Positions 43,738 to 52,706 of a DNA stretch of 64,000 bases are shown here, one piece after another. Origin of the DNA: Brevundimonas lenta (GTDB lineage: Bacteria > Pseudomonadota > Alphaproteobacteria > Caulobacterales > Caulobacteraceae); contig NZ_JACIDM010000001.1 of NCBI RefSeq assembly GCF_014196335.1, positions 1,280,195 to 1,344,194 of the forward strand. Direction: 5' to 3'. Within the stretch, counting starts at the first letter, position 1, and the number at the start of each line of letters is the position of its first letter. Both the position numbers and the translations under genes were made by a program. The notes below the pieces were generated by a model that worked only from the letters and a program-made list of their open reading frames with translations, made no database searches and had not been told where the DNA came from.

Positions 43738-44448
43738 TCAGTTGCGGGCGGCCTCGGCCAGCATGGCGCCGACGGCGCGGTCGAAATGCTCGTCCATCGC
43801 CTGACGCGCCGCATCGGCGTCGCGGCGCATGATGGTGTCGGCGAGCTCCAGGTGCTTCTGGATGATCGCCGCATGCTCCTCGCCGGTCCGGCGCGTGCGC
43901 CAGGCGGCGGGCACAGCCGACTCCAGCAGCGGCTCGAACGAGGCGATGATCTTGGCCATCAGCGTGTTGCGGCTGGCCTCGGCGATGCTCTTGTGCAGCG
44001 CGATGTCCAGGCCGATCAGCTCCGGCGAGCCGCGCTCGGCCCGGGCCATGCCCTCGGCGATGGCGCGGATGCGCTCCGCCTCCTCATCGGTGCGGCGGAC
44101 GGCGGCCAGGGCGATGGTCTCGGTCTCAAGGCAGCGCCGGGTCTCCCAGATCTGCAGCACGCTGATCTGTTCCGTGCGCACCGCATGGTCCAGCGAGATC
44201 GACAGGGTCTGGCTGCTCAGCGCGCTGACGCGCGGGCGGCGGCCGTTGGCCGTGTCGATGATGTTCAGCGCGGCCAGCGCCCCGAAGGCCTCGCGCACCA
44301 CCGGCCGGCTGACGCCCAGCCGTTCGGTGAAGCTGTTCTCGCTGGGCAGTTCGTCGCCCACGCGCAGCCGTTCGCGGCCGATATGCTCGGCCACCTGACG
44401 CATCACGTACTGGACGCGGGTCTCTTCGTGATGGAGGTCGCTGGGCAT
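43738..44448 (-). CDS. GntR-family regulator, FadR subfamily
   Basis: 236 residues. The winged helix-turn-helix (about 10-75) shows RLRVGDELPSENSFTERLGVSRPVVREAFGALAAL. The C-terminal all-helical FCD domain has metal or ligand-binding residues in EFD-like positions (LDIALHKSIAEASRN, HAAIIQKHLELADTI, ARQAMDEHFDRAV). FadR-type proteins bind organic acids and repress nearby genes. Three similar 15-17 bp palindromes at 45.4 and 47.7 kb are candidate sites. The next gene downstream on the same strand is the NTF2-like gene. Confidence 0.92.
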   Translation of the reverse strand: MPSDLHHEETRVQYVMRQVAEHIGRERLRVGDELPSENSFTERLGVSRPVVREAFGALAALNIIDTANGRRPRVSALSSQTLSISLDHAVRTEQISVLQIWETRRCLETETIALAAVRRTDEEAERIRAIAEGMARAERGSPELIGLDIALHKSIAEASRNTLMAKIIASFEPLLESAVPAAWRTRRTGEEHAAIIQKHLELADTIMRRDADAARQAMDEHFDRAVGAMLAEAARN

Positions 44449-44510
44449 GGGGACGTCGTATCGGTCAGGCGTTACAGGTCGAGCCTAGCACGGCTCTCGC
44501 GGATGGATAC

Positions 44511-45344
44511 TCAGGCCGCAGCCGCCGCCACACGGCCGCCGGCGCGGCGGAATTCCGTCGGGCACAGGCCGAATCGCTTGGTGAAGGCGCGGGCGAAGCT
44601 GGCGTTGTTCAGATAGCCGGCGCCGTATCCCACCACCGACACCGGACGGCTGGTCGCGGTCAGATCGGCGGCGGCCTTCGACAGGCGATGCTCGGCCAGG
44701 CAGTCGGCGACGGTCTGGCCGAACACCTCGCGGAAGCCCTGGGTCAGCTTGGCGCGGTTCAGGCCGGCGATGCGGCCGATCGTGCTCAGGGTCAGCTTCT
44801 CGTCGAAGCGGGTGGCGATCACCTGACGCGCCGCCATCAGACGCTCCATCTCCTGCAGGCTCAGGCTGGCGGTCGACGACTGCGGCACCAGGTCGGCGCG
44901 TCCGGCGCGGTCGATGACCTCGCAGATCAGCTCCTGGCATTTGGCGCGCTGGTACAGGGTGCGGGCGAAGCCGGTGATCGAGGGCGTCGCGGCGGCCATC
45001 ACCAGCGCCGACAGGGCGTCCGGCAGATAGAAGTCGCCCGCGCCCAGATCGGCGAAGAAGTGCTGGAACTCGCCGGTGGCGACGAAGGTCACGGTCAGCA
45101 CGCCCGGTCCGTCTCCGGAACAGGGCAGGGGACGCGCCGTCAGTTCGGCGACGGAGCCCAGCGTCAGGGTCGCGTTTGTCCCCCGCCGGCCGGTCGCCTG
45201 CCACTCGATGGCGCAGCGCACGGCGCGGGCGTCGGCGGCGTCGATGAGCGGCGGCTTGCCGTCGCGCCCGATCAGCACCCGCAGGCCCGGTTCGAGGTCC
45301 AGCTGCACGCCGGCGTCGTCGATCATGTCGTGGGTGGTCTGCAT
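44511..45344 (-). CDS. AraC family transcriptional regulator
   Basis: 277 residues. The C-terminal DNA-binding domain with two helix-turn-helix units lies around 180-265: LSTIGRIAGLNRAKLTQGFREVFGQTVADCLAEHRL, then VSVVGYGAGYLNNASFARAFTKRFGLCPTEFRR. The N-terminal 160 residues are of a type often seen in regulators of TonB receptor genes, resembling the PchR-like arrangement. It lies just downstream of a TonB receptor on the same strand, behind a terminator and two palindromic operator candidates, so it probably has its own promoter. Confidence 0.9.
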   Translation of the reverse strand: MQTTHDMIDDAGVQLDLEPGLRVLIGRDGKPPLIDAADARAVRCAIEWQATGRRGTNATLTLGSVAELTARPLPCSGDGPGVLTVTFVATGEFQHFFADLGAGDFYLPDALSALVMAAATPSITGFARTLYQRAKCQELICEVIDRAGRADLVPQSSTASLSLQEMERLMAARQVIATRFDEKLTLSTIGRIAGLNRAKLTQGFREVFGQTVADCLAEHRLSKAAADLTATSRPVSVVGYGAGYLNNASFARAFTKRFGLCPTEFRRAGGRVAAAAA

Positions 45345-45421
45345 GGACCGGCTCCCGTCGTTTCATGGCGAGGCGGCGGTCGTTCGACTCTTCGCGCCTC
45401 GGCTCCCGGGGAGGATTCATA

Positions 45422-45436
45422 ACCTGTATTACAGGT
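45422..45436. promoter_or_regulatory. Palindromic operator candidate ACCTGTATTACAGGT
   Basis: A perfect 15-bp palindrome 78 bp upstream of the AraC start. The TGT-N3-ACA core suits a FadR-type regulator. Its centre is 23 bp from that of the next palindrome, about two helical turns. Confidence 0.6.
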
Positions 45437-45443
45437 CATGCAA

Positions 45444-45460
45444 GACCTATCTGATAGGTC
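45444..45460. promoter_or_regulatory. Palindromic operator candidate GACCTATCTGATAGGTC
   Basis: A perfect 17-bp palindrome (8-bp arms, one central base) that shares the ACCTRT...AYAGGT pattern with the neighbouring site and with the site at 47687. It lies between the TonB receptor terminator and the AraC gene. Confidence 0.62.
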
Positions 45461-45473
45461 GTATGCAGACACG

Positions 45474-45504
45474 AAAAAGCCCGCCGCTCCGGAGAACGGC
45501 GGGC
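45474..45504 (-). terminator. Rho-independent terminator of the TonB receptor gene
   Basis: On the minus strand, GCCCGCCG / CGGCGGGC stem (45497-45504 with 45479-45486), 10-base loop, then TTTTT (A-run at 45474-45478). It lies 22 bp past the receptor stop. Confidence 0.9.
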
Positions 45505-45525
45505 CCCATCGGATCGGGCTTCAGA

Positions 45526-47640
45526 TCAGAAGCTGTAGCCCAGCCGCACCCCGACGCGACGCCCGTCGCCGATCTGGCCCAGGCTGCCCAGGGCGGGCAG
45601 GCCGGCGACCGTCAGCACCGAGCTGTCGATGTAGGATTCGTAGTATTCTTCCTCGAGCAGATTGTTCGCGAACACCGCCAGTTCGACCTGGTCGATGCGG
45701 TAGGTGATCGAGGCGTTGGTCAGGATGTAGGCGTCCAGCAGCGGCGAGAAGGTCTCGCTCAGGCTTGATCCCACACGGTTGCCCTTGCCGACGAAGCCGC
45801 CGCTGAAGGTCAGGTCGCCGTCGCCAACCGGCACGACGTAGTCGGTCTGGAGATTGAAGGTCCAGTCGGGCAGGAACGGGATCCGGTCGCTGGGCAGCTG
45901 GCGGCCGGTGACGTCGACATAGCGGCTGTCGTCGGTGATGCGGGCCCGTTGCAGCATGCCGCCGCCGTGGACCGACCAGGCGTCCGTGATCTCGAGGTTG
46001 AACTCGGCCTCGACGCCGTAGGTCTCGACGTCGCCGGTGTTCAGGTTGATGCCGACGAAGCCGCCGCCGGGGACGGTGGACGGCGCCAGGCTGTTCTGGC
46101 CGATGAAGTCCCGATAGTCGTTGTAGAAGGCCGCCGCCTGCAGGGTGAAGCGGCGATCCCCCGAGCTCAGCTTGGTGCCGACCTCATAGGTCCAGACAGA
46201 GTCGCCGTCATAGGTCGGGTTCGGCGCGCCCGGCCCGTTGGTGCCGCCGCCGCGGAAGCCGCGGGCGATCGAGCCGTAGATCATGGTGTTGTCGTCGATC
46301 CGCTTGCGCAGGGCGACGCGCGGCTGCCACTCCTCGGCCTCGTACTGCGAGTTCACGGCGCTCTGGAAGTCGACCTTCTGGCTGTCGTAGCGCAGGCCGA
46401 CCGTCAGCTCGAGGTCGGGCTGGATGTCCCAGAAGGCGGTGCCGAATACGGCCCAGATGTCGGCGTCCGAGTTGGCGAAGGCCGAAACGGTCGGGTTGCC
46501 GGGCACGAACATCAGGGTGTTGGACGAGACCTGATCATTGGTCTGGTTGGACCCGAAGAAGCCGATCAGGGTCGAGAAGGTGTCGCTCCACTCGGTGTCG
46601 AAGCGCAGCTCCGCGCTCTTCGTCTCCAGCTCGCCGGAGTTGGTGCTGAAGAACAGATTGATCGGCTGGAAGTCGCCGTCGCTCGATCCGACGTTCTCGC
46701 GCTTGTCGTAGGACAGCAGCGCGGTCATGTCGGTGTTTGTGCTGACCGGCATGTCCAGCTTCACATTGACGCCGGTGTAGTCGTACTCGGCCTCGCTGCG
46801 GAAGTTCGTCTGGGCGTCGTTGCGGTAATCGCGCGGGCCGGTGGTCAGGGCGTACAGCGGCCCGGTGCCGTCGACGCTGTCGGCATAGGCGTTCAGCGTC
46901 ACGATCGCATCGCCCGGCGCGATCCAGCGCAGCGAGCCGCGCACCGTGTCCTGCTTCAGACGGTTGGCGTCGTCATAGCCCAGCAGGCTGTTGACGATGA
47001 AGCCGTCGCGGCTCTGCGTGCCGGCCGAGATGCGGCCCTGCAGCACGCCCGGGATGATCGGGCCGGAAACGGTGCCGCCCACGATGTAGAAGTCGTCCGG
47101 ATCGGCATAGGTCGCGGTGACGCGGCCTTCGATGTCGTCGGTCGGTTGTTTGGTGGTGACGTTGATCGCGCCGCCCAGGGTGTTCTGGCCGAACAGGGTC
47201 GACTGCGGCCCGCGCAGCACTTCGATCTGCTCCACCGCCAGGGTCGGGCTGTTCAGGTAGGACGTGTTGGCCTGATAGACGCCGTCCACGAAGATGCCGA
47301 CGCCCGGCTGCACATTGTCCAGCAGCGTCGTGCCGATGCCGCGGATCGAGATGAAGGCGCGACCGGCGGCGTCCGAGTTGATGTTCAGGCCCGGCGTCAC
47401 GGCGGCGATGTCGCGGATGGAGGTGAACTGGCGCTCCTCGAGGGTTTCGCTGGTCACGGCGGTCACGGCGACCGGCACGTCGGCCAGACGCTCGGAGCGC
47501 TTGCGGGCGGTGACGATGACTTCGTCGATGGTCGTGGCGTCTTCCGCCTGCGGATCCACGGACTGGGCCGAGACGGTTCCGGCGGCGGACAGGGCCGTCA
47601 GCGCGGTCGCGCATAGAAGCAGGGCTTTACCGAAACGCAT
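45526..47640 (-). CDS. TonB-dependent outer membrane receptor
   Basis: 704 residues from ATG 47640. An in-frame ATG at 47649 touches GGAGG with no spacing, while 47640 has nine bases, which decides the start. The signal peptide MRFGKALLLCATALTALSAA ends near residue 26. A TonB box-like TIDEVIVTARKRSERL leads to the plug domain (GVFVDGVYQANTSYL-type loop, IEVLRGPQSTLFGQNTLGGAINVTT). The barrel ends RRVGVRLGYSF. It is of the smaller sterol or siderophore-like FecA class common in sphingomonads and Caulobacterales. The substrate is unknown; the divergent carboxylesterase suggests an ester. Confidence 0.93.
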   Translation of the reverse strand: MRFGKALLLCATALTALSAAGTVSAQSVDPQAEDATTIDEVIVTARKRSERLADVPVAVTAVTSETLEERQFTSIRDIAAVTPGLNINSDAAGRAFISIRGIGTTLLDNVQPGVGIFVDGVYQANTSYLNSPTLAVEQIEVLRGPQSTLFGQNTLGGAINVTTKQPTDDIEGRVTATYADPDDFYIVGGTVSGPIIPGVLQGRISAGTQSRDGFIVNSLLGYDDANRLKQDTVRGSLRWIAPGDAIVTLNAYADSVDGTGPLYALTTGPRDYRNDAQTNFRSEAEYDYTGVNVKLDMPVSTNTDMTALLSYDKRENVGSSDGDFQPINLFFSTNSGELETKSAELRFDTEWSDTFSTLIGFFGSNQTNDQVSSNTLMFVPGNPTVSAFANSDADIWAVFGTAFWDIQPDLELTVGLRYDSQKVDFQSAVNSQYEAEEWQPRVALRKRIDDNTMIYGSIARGFRGGGTNGPGAPNPTYDGDSVWTYEVGTKLSSGDRRFTLQAAAFYNDYRDFIGQNSLAPSTVPGGGFVGINLNTGDVETYGVEAEFNLEITDAWSVHGGGMLQRARITDDSRYVDVTGRQLPSDRIPFLPDWTFNLQTDYVVPVGDGDLTFSGGFVGKGNRVGSSLSETFSPLLDAYILTNASITYRIDQVELAVFANNLLEEEYYESYIDSSVLTVAGLPALGSLGQIGDGRRVGVRLGYSF

Positions 47641-47686
47641 CGCTTTCATCCTCCCGTAGCGTACTGACGACGCCTGTTGTTATGCC

Positions 47687-47701
47687 GCCTATCAGACAGG
47701 T
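47687..47701. promoter_or_regulatory. Third FadR-type operator candidate, upstream of the TonB receptor
   Basis: GCCTATCAGACAGGT matches the 45444 site in 11 of its central 13-15 positions and is an imperfect palindrome (5 of 7 pairs). It lies 47 bp upstream of the receptor start, in the 250-bp divergent region shared with the carboxylesterase. Confidence 0.5.
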
Positions 47702-47890
47702 CGCGGGCGGGTCCGTTAAGAGGTTTTGAGGCGTCGCGATGTGCCGGGCGGCACAAAACCTGTCCCGGGACCGCCCCGTACAGCGCTTCGGCGGCGCTGG
47801 CGCAGGGGATTTCTGCCGACCGGCATATCGCCCGGGGCGCGCGCCGCGCCGCCGACTGCCTATACAGGGATCAGTACCGATGGAGCGCCT

Positions 47891-49375
47891 ATGACCGACC
47901 CGATCGTCACCCTCGACACCGGCCGCATCCGCGGCGTGCGGGATGCAGCCGTGGTCCGGTATCTGGGCGTCCCCTATGCCGCGGCCCCGGTCGGCGAGCG
48001 GCGCTTCCTGTTGCCCCAGCCCTGTCCGGCCTGGGACGACGTCCGCGACGCCACCCGGCCAGGCGCCAGTGCGCCGCAGAAGATCAAGGAGTTTCCCGGT
48101 CTGGATGTCACGCCCCTCGTCGGCGAAGGCTGGCAGCGGGGCGACGACTATCTGAACGTCAACGTCTGGGCGCCGGCCGGGGGCGGGCAGGGGCTGCCGG
48201 TCATGGTCTTCATCCACGGCGGCGCCTTCGTGCTCGGTGGCAACAGCGCCGCCGTGCAGGACGGTTCCGCCTTCGCGCGCTCGGGCGTGATCTGCATGTC
48301 GATCACCTACCGCATGGGCGTCGACGGCTTCGCCCCCATTCCGGGCGTGCCCACAAACCTCGGCCTGCGCGACCAGATCTTCGCCCTGCAGTGGGTCCAG
48401 CGGAACGCCGCGGCCTTCGGCGGCGACGCCGCCAACGTCACCGTCTTCGGCGAATCCGCCGGGGCCATGTCCATCGCCAATCTCGTCGCCTCGCCGCTGG
48501 CGAAAGGCCTGTTCCGCCGCGCCATCATCCAGAGCGGTCACGGCTCCATGGTCCGCACGCCCGAGGCCGGCCAGCGCCTCGTCCGCAAGCTGGCGCAGAT
48601 GCTGCGCATCAAGCCGACCCTCGACGGCTTCCGCAGCCGCGGTCTCGATGAGACGGTCGCCGTGACCGAACGTATTTCCCAGCCCAACGTCCGCGTCGAC
48701 CTGCGCAACGACGAGGGCCGCGAGCCGGTCTACGGCCTCAGCAAATTCGTGCCCGTCTTCCGTGACGAGGTCCTGCCGCAGCATCCGCTCGATGCGCTCA
48801 AGGCCGGCGAGGGCGCCGACGTCGACATGCTGATCGGCACCAATCGCGAGGAGATGAACCTCTACTTCGTCCCCACCGGCGTGCGCCCGAAACTCAGCGG
48901 CTGGCTCTCGAAGCTGATCCTCAAGAAGGTCGAGCCGCGCGCCGTTCCCGCGCTCAAGGCCTACGGTCTCGGCCAGCGCGGTCAGAAGGCCGGCTGGGTC
49001 TTCACCCGCTGCCTCAGCGACCTGGTCTTCCGCTATCCCGCCCGTCAGTTCGCGGCCGCGCACAAGGGCCGCACCCACGTCTACGAACTGGAATGGCGCT
49101 CGCCCCAGACCGGCGGCGAGCTGGGCGCCTGCCACGGCATCGAGCTGCCCTTCGTCTTCAACACCCTGGCCTCGGTGACGGGGCCGCAAGGGTTGGCCGG
49201 CGAGAACCCGCCCCAGGCTCTGGCGGATCGCATCCACGCCATCTGGGTCGAATACGCCCGCACCGGCGCCCTGCCGTGGGGTGAATACACCACCGCCGAT
49301 CCGCAGGTCTTCGCGCTGGAGGCCGGCAAGGCCGAGCGCGAGCCCCCCATGCCCTGCGCCGCCGTCCTGGCCTGA
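47891..49375 (+). CDS. Type B carboxylesterase
   Basis: 494 residues, alpha/beta hydrolase. The nucleophile is Ser189 in TVFGESAGAM, the oxyanion loop is FIHGGAFVLGG (108-118), and DYLNVNVWAP is the conserved block before it. The catalytic His is probably the one in CHGIELPFVF. No signal peptide follows ATG 47891, so it is cytoplasmic. It cleaves an ester after import. An SDR follows after eight bases, and the TonB receptor is divergent. Confidence 0.92.
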   Translation: MTDPIVTLDTGRIRGVRDAAVVRYLGVPYAAAPVGERRFLLPQPCPAWDDVRDATRPGASAPQKIKEFPGLDVTPLVGEGWQRGDDYLNVNVWAPAGGGQGLPVMVFIHGGAFVLGGNSAAVQDGSAFARSGVICMSITYRMGVDGFAPIPGVPTNLGLRDQIFALQWVQRNAAAFGGDAANVTVFGESAGAMSIANLVASPLAKGLFRRAIIQSGHGSMVRTPEAGQRLVRKLAQMLRIKPTLDGFRSRGLDETVAVTERISQPNVRVDLRNDEGREPVYGLSKFVPVFRDEVLPQHPLDALKAGEGADVDMLIGTNREEMNLYFVPTGVRPKLSGWLSKLILKKVEPRAVPALKAYGLGQRGQKAGWVFTRCLSDLVFRYPARQFAAAHKGRTHVYELEWRSPQTGGELGACHGIELPFVFNTLASVTGPQGLAGENPPQALADRIHAIWVEYARTGALPWGEYTTADPQVFALEAGKAEREPPMPCAAVLA

Positions 49376-49383
49376 GGAAGCCC

Positions 49384-50157
49384 ATGTATCTCGAGCGTTT
49401 GAAACTGACCGACCGCGTCGCCTTCGTGACCGGCGGGGCCAGCGGCATCGGCCTGTCCTGCGTCGAGGCGATGGCCGAGGCCGGCGCCCGCGTCGTCATC
49501 GGCGACCTGACCCGCGAAGCCGTCGACGTCGCCACCGACGCCATGGCCGAGAAGGGCTACAACGTCGAAGGCATGGTCCTCGACGTCACCGACTCCGCCG
49601 CCGTCACCCGCGTCGCCGACGACCTCGTCGCCCGCCACGGCCGCATCGACATCCTCGTCAACAACGCCGGCATCGCGCTGAGCGAGATCGCGGCCGAGGA
49701 CATGGAGGACGAGCGCTGGCTCAAGGTCCTCGACGTCAATCTGAACGGCAGCTTCTGGTGCGCCCGCGCCTTCGGCCGGCACATGCTTGCGCAAGGCAAG
49801 GGCAGCATCGTCAACGTCGGCTCGATGAGCGGCTTCATCGTCAACCGCCCCCAGGGCCAGGCTCACTACAACGCCTCCAAGGCCGCCGTGCACCACATGA
49901 CCCGCTCGCTGGCGGCCGAGTGGGGCGCCCGCGGCGTGCGCGTCAACGCCGTCGCCCCGACCTATATCGCCACGCCGCTCAACGCCTTCGCCGACCGCGA
50001 GGCGCCGATGTTCAAGCGCTGGATCGACTCCACGCCGATGGGCCGTCTGGGCGAACCGGAAGAGGTCGCGTCGGTCGTCGCCTTCCTCGCCTCCGACGCG
50101 GCCAGCCTGATGACCGGCGCGATCGTGCTGACGGATGGCGGCTACACCTGCTGGTGA
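49384..50157 (+). CDS. Short-chain dehydrogenase/reductase
   Basis: 257 residues, classical SDR. VTGGASGIGLSCVEAM is the nucleotide site, NNAGIALSE follows, and the active site is Ser in VGSMSGFI with Tyr-x3-Lys in HYNASKAAVH. The C-terminus VLTDGGYTCW is typical of sugar or alcohol dehydrogenase-like SDRs. GAGGA lies five bases upstream of ATG. It probably oxidises the alcohol released by the esterase encoded just upstream. Confidence 0.93.
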   Translation: MYLERLKLTDRVAFVTGGASGIGLSCVEAMAEAGARVVIGDLTREAVDVATDAMAEKGYNVEGMVLDVTDSAAVTRVADDLVARHGRIDILVNNAGIALSEIAAEDMEDERWLKVLDVNLNGSFWCARAFGRHMLAQGKGSIVNVGSMSGFIVNRPQGQAHYNASKAAVHHMTRSLAAEWGARGVRVNAVAPTYIATPLNAFADREAPMFKRWIDSTPMGRLGEPEEVASVVAFLASDAASLMTGAIVLTDGGYTCW

Positions 50158-50258
50158 CCACGGCGCCAAGCCTGCGAGCGGGTCCGCACAGCCACCCCGC
50201 CCGCATCGGCGTCCCGGGCTCCTAGGGTAGGGCGAACCTCAAACATCGAGCGACGCCC

Positions 50259-51566
50259 ATGCCCTCCGACGCCGCCGTTCCCGCCCCGACCGCCGAAGTC
50301 CGTCCCACCCGGACGGCGCTCGGCCTGATCCTTCTGGCCCTGACCATCGCCAGCGGCGCCGCCATGCAGGGCTCCTTCAGCCCGGTGCAGGAGTTCGCCA
50401 AGGCCGACATGGGCCTCAGCGATCTGCAGATCAGCATGGTCCAGGGCCTGGCCGCCTCGATTCCGGTCGCGGTCCTGTCGATCCCGCTCGGCTGGCTGGT
50501 GGATCACACCACCCGGGTGCGCATCCTCATCGCCATGGCGGTCGTCTGGACGCTCGGCACCCTGGGCACGGCCTTCGCCGACAGCTTCGGCCTGCTGTTC
50601 GTCGCCCGCATGCTCGCGGGTCTCGGCGCCACCTGCTGCCTGCCGGTGGCCATCTCCATCGCCGCCGACCTTTGCCTGCCGCACCGCCGCGGCCGCTCCC
50701 TGCTGCTCCTCACCATGGGCAAGGTCGGCGGGCAGGCGGGCGCCTTCGCCATCGGCGGCATGCTGTTCAGCGTGCTGGCCGCCTCCACCGCCGCCCCGCT
50801 GTTCGGCCTCACCGCCTGGCGCGCCACCCACGTCTGGTTCGCCGTCGGCAGCGCAGCGCTGATCCTGCCGCTGTTCTTCCTCGCCGAGCCGACCCGCAAG
50901 GAAGTCAGCAAACCCGGCGCCGCGCTGGGCATCTCCCTGCAGGAGCTGTGGGAGCGCCGCCGCTTCCTCGCCCCGCTCTTCATCGGCCAGGTCGGCGTCG
51001 TCATGGCCGACGTCTCCGCGGGCGTCTGGGCCGCCCCGGTCCTGATGCGCAACTACGGCCTCCAGCCCGCCGACTTCGCGGGCTGGATGGGCCTCGCCTT
51101 CCTCGTCGCCGGCGTCTTCGGCGCCGTGCTGGGCGGCTTCGCGGCCGACTGGGGCCACAAGCGCTATCCCGGCAAGGGCATCCTGATCGGCGCCGTGATC
51201 GCCTCGGGACTCTCCATTCCGATGGCCCTGTTCCCGATCATGCCGCAGGTCGCCGGCTTCGGCGTCCTGCTCTCGCTCCTGCTGCTGTGCGGCACCATCG
51301 CCGGTCTGATCACCGCCACCGCCATCGCCGTTCTGGTGCCCAACGAGATCCGGGGCCTGTGCCTCGGCGCCTTCGTCGTCATCGGCGCCCTGGTCGGTCT
51401 GGGCGTCGCCCCGACCGCCGTCACCCTCGGCAGCACCCTGCTGGGCGGCGAGGACAAGCTGGGCCTGGCCCTCACGATCACCGGCGTCGCCACCAGCATC
51501 CTCGCCTTCGTCGCCTTCTTCATGGCCTGGCGCGCCGCCCCGAAATCCGCCTCGGACGCGGTCTGA
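50259..51566 (+). CDS. MFS transporter
   Basis: 435 residues with about twelve membrane segments. The loop 2-3 motif appears as GWLVDHTTRVRILI (about 75-88), and the family block RMLAGLGATCCLPVAISIAADLCLP fits the segment 4-5 region. It resembles the spinster/aromatic acid transporter branch of MFS; the substrate is not readable. It sits between the SDR and AraC genes on the plus strand, so it may carry a breakdown product across the inner membrane. Confidence 0.92.
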   Translation: MPSDAAVPAPTAEVRPTRTALGLILLALTIASGAAMQGSFSPVQEFAKADMGLSDLQISMVQGLAASIPVAVLSIPLGWLVDHTTRVRILIAMAVVWTLGTLGTAFADSFGLLFVARMLAGLGATCCLPVAISIAADLCLPHRRGRSLLLLTMGKVGGQAGAFAIGGMLFSVLAASTAAPLFGLTAWRATHVWFAVGSAALILPLFFLAEPTRKEVSKPGAALGISLQELWERRRFLAPLFIGQVGVVMADVSAGVWAAPVLMRNYGLQPADFAGWMGLAFLVAGVFGAVLGGFAADWGHKRYPGKGILIGAVIASGLSIPMALFPIMPQVAGFGVLLSLLLLCGTIAGLITATAIAVLVPNEIRGLCLGAFVVIGALVGLGVAPTAVTLGSTLLGGEDKLGLALTITGVATSILAFVAFFMAWRAAPKSASDAV

Positions 51567-51650
51567 TCGCCTCCTGCGACTTCCCGCTATGTAGGCGCAT
51601 CCATTGCCCCTAGGATCGCTGTCGAAACCGGCTGCCAGGGGGGAGGCGTG

Positions 51651-52706
51651 GTGAGTTCACAGGACGTTCGACGCCCGGCCTCTCTGGCCTGGGACGTCTC
51701 CTCGGCGACCTGCCCGGACGCGTTCGATCGCTATCACCAGAGCATGGCGGACCTCTACGATGTCACCGCCGAGCCTGCGGACAACGACCGCGTCTTCATC
51801 AGCCGCACCACCGTCACCCTGTTCGCCAACGGCACCGTGGGCCGCGGCTTCTCCGTCGGCCAGACCATGCGCCGCACGCCCGCCGCCATCCGCCGCGCCG
51901 GCCTCGACGTCATCAACATCGCGCTCAACTTCTCGCCCCTGGTGGGCGATTGCGGCGGCACCGACGTCCGCACCGAGCCGGGCGCCGTCCAGTTCCGCGA
52001 CATGGCGCGCGAGTCCGCCTCGCATCTCGACAGCGTCGACCTGATCAACGTCATGGTCCTGCGCGAGGCCGCGCCCGCCTGGATGTGCGACGGCGCGATG
52101 CACGGCGCGGTCATGCGCCCCGACACGGCGGCTGGCCGCCTGCTGGCCGGCCATCTGGTCGTTCTCGCCCGTACGGCGCCCGAGCTCTCGCGCGAGCAGG
52201 GGGCCGCCGCCATCGAAGCGGCCATCCTGATCGCGGGCAGCGGCGCCGGCCGCCTGATTGATCCGACCGCGGACCAGAGCGAGGCGGTCTACCGGACCGT
52301 CCGGCACCGCGCGACGAAGATCATCGAGCGCCGCCTGCTGGATCCGACGCTCACCATTCAGGCCATCGTCGACGGGACGGGCGCCTCCAGGACGACCGTG
52401 TTCCGCGCCTTCGGCCCCGGCGGGGTCCGCGCCCATGTTCAGAACCTTCGCCTCGATCGCGCCAGGGCCATGCTCCGTCGGCAGGACGGTCGTCGCCGCA
52501 CGGTCTCGGAAGTCGCCTTCAGCCACGGTTTCGCCAGCGCGGCCCATTTCAGCCGCCTGTTCCGCGCCCGCTTCGGACATCCGCCGACCGAGATCGCCAT
52601 GCCCGAGCCTGAAGGCATCGCCGCCAACGAGTCCGGCTCCTCCGAGATGCGCCACGGCGTGGTGGTCGACTGGCTCCGCGACCGCGCCGCGAGGCTGGCG
52701 GCCTAG
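51651..52706 (+). CDS. AraC family transcriptional regulator (paralogue A)
   Basis: About 351 residues. The C-terminal domain (about 220-320) has TIQAIVDGTGASRTTVFRAFGPGGVRAHVQNLRLDRARAML in two helix-turn-helix blocks, then VSEVAFSHGFASAAHFSRLFRARFGHPPTEI. The N-terminal part has the blocks APAWM and AAGRLLAGHLVVLARTAPEL, which are shared with the convergent AraC gene. GTG 51651 or GTG 51648 can serve as the start, close behind GGGGAGG. It probably controls the esterase-SDR-MFS genes upstream. Confidence 0.87.
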   Translation: MSSQDVRRPASLAWDVSSATCPDAFDRYHQSMADLYDVTAEPADNDRVFISRTTVTLFANGTVGRGFSVGQTMRRTPAAIRRAGLDVINIALNFSPLVGDCGGTDVRTEPGAVQFRDMARESASHLDSVDLINVMVLREAAPAWMCDGAMHGAVMRPDTAAGRLLAGHLVVLARTAPELSREQGAAAIEAAILIAGSGAGRLIDPTADQSEAVYRTVRHRATKIIERRLLDPTLTIQAIVDGTGASRTTVFRAFGPGGVRAHVQNLRLDRARAMLRRQDGRRRTVSEVAFSHGFASAAHFSRLFRARFGHPPTEIAMPEPEGIAANESGSSEMRHGVVVDWLRDRAARLAA

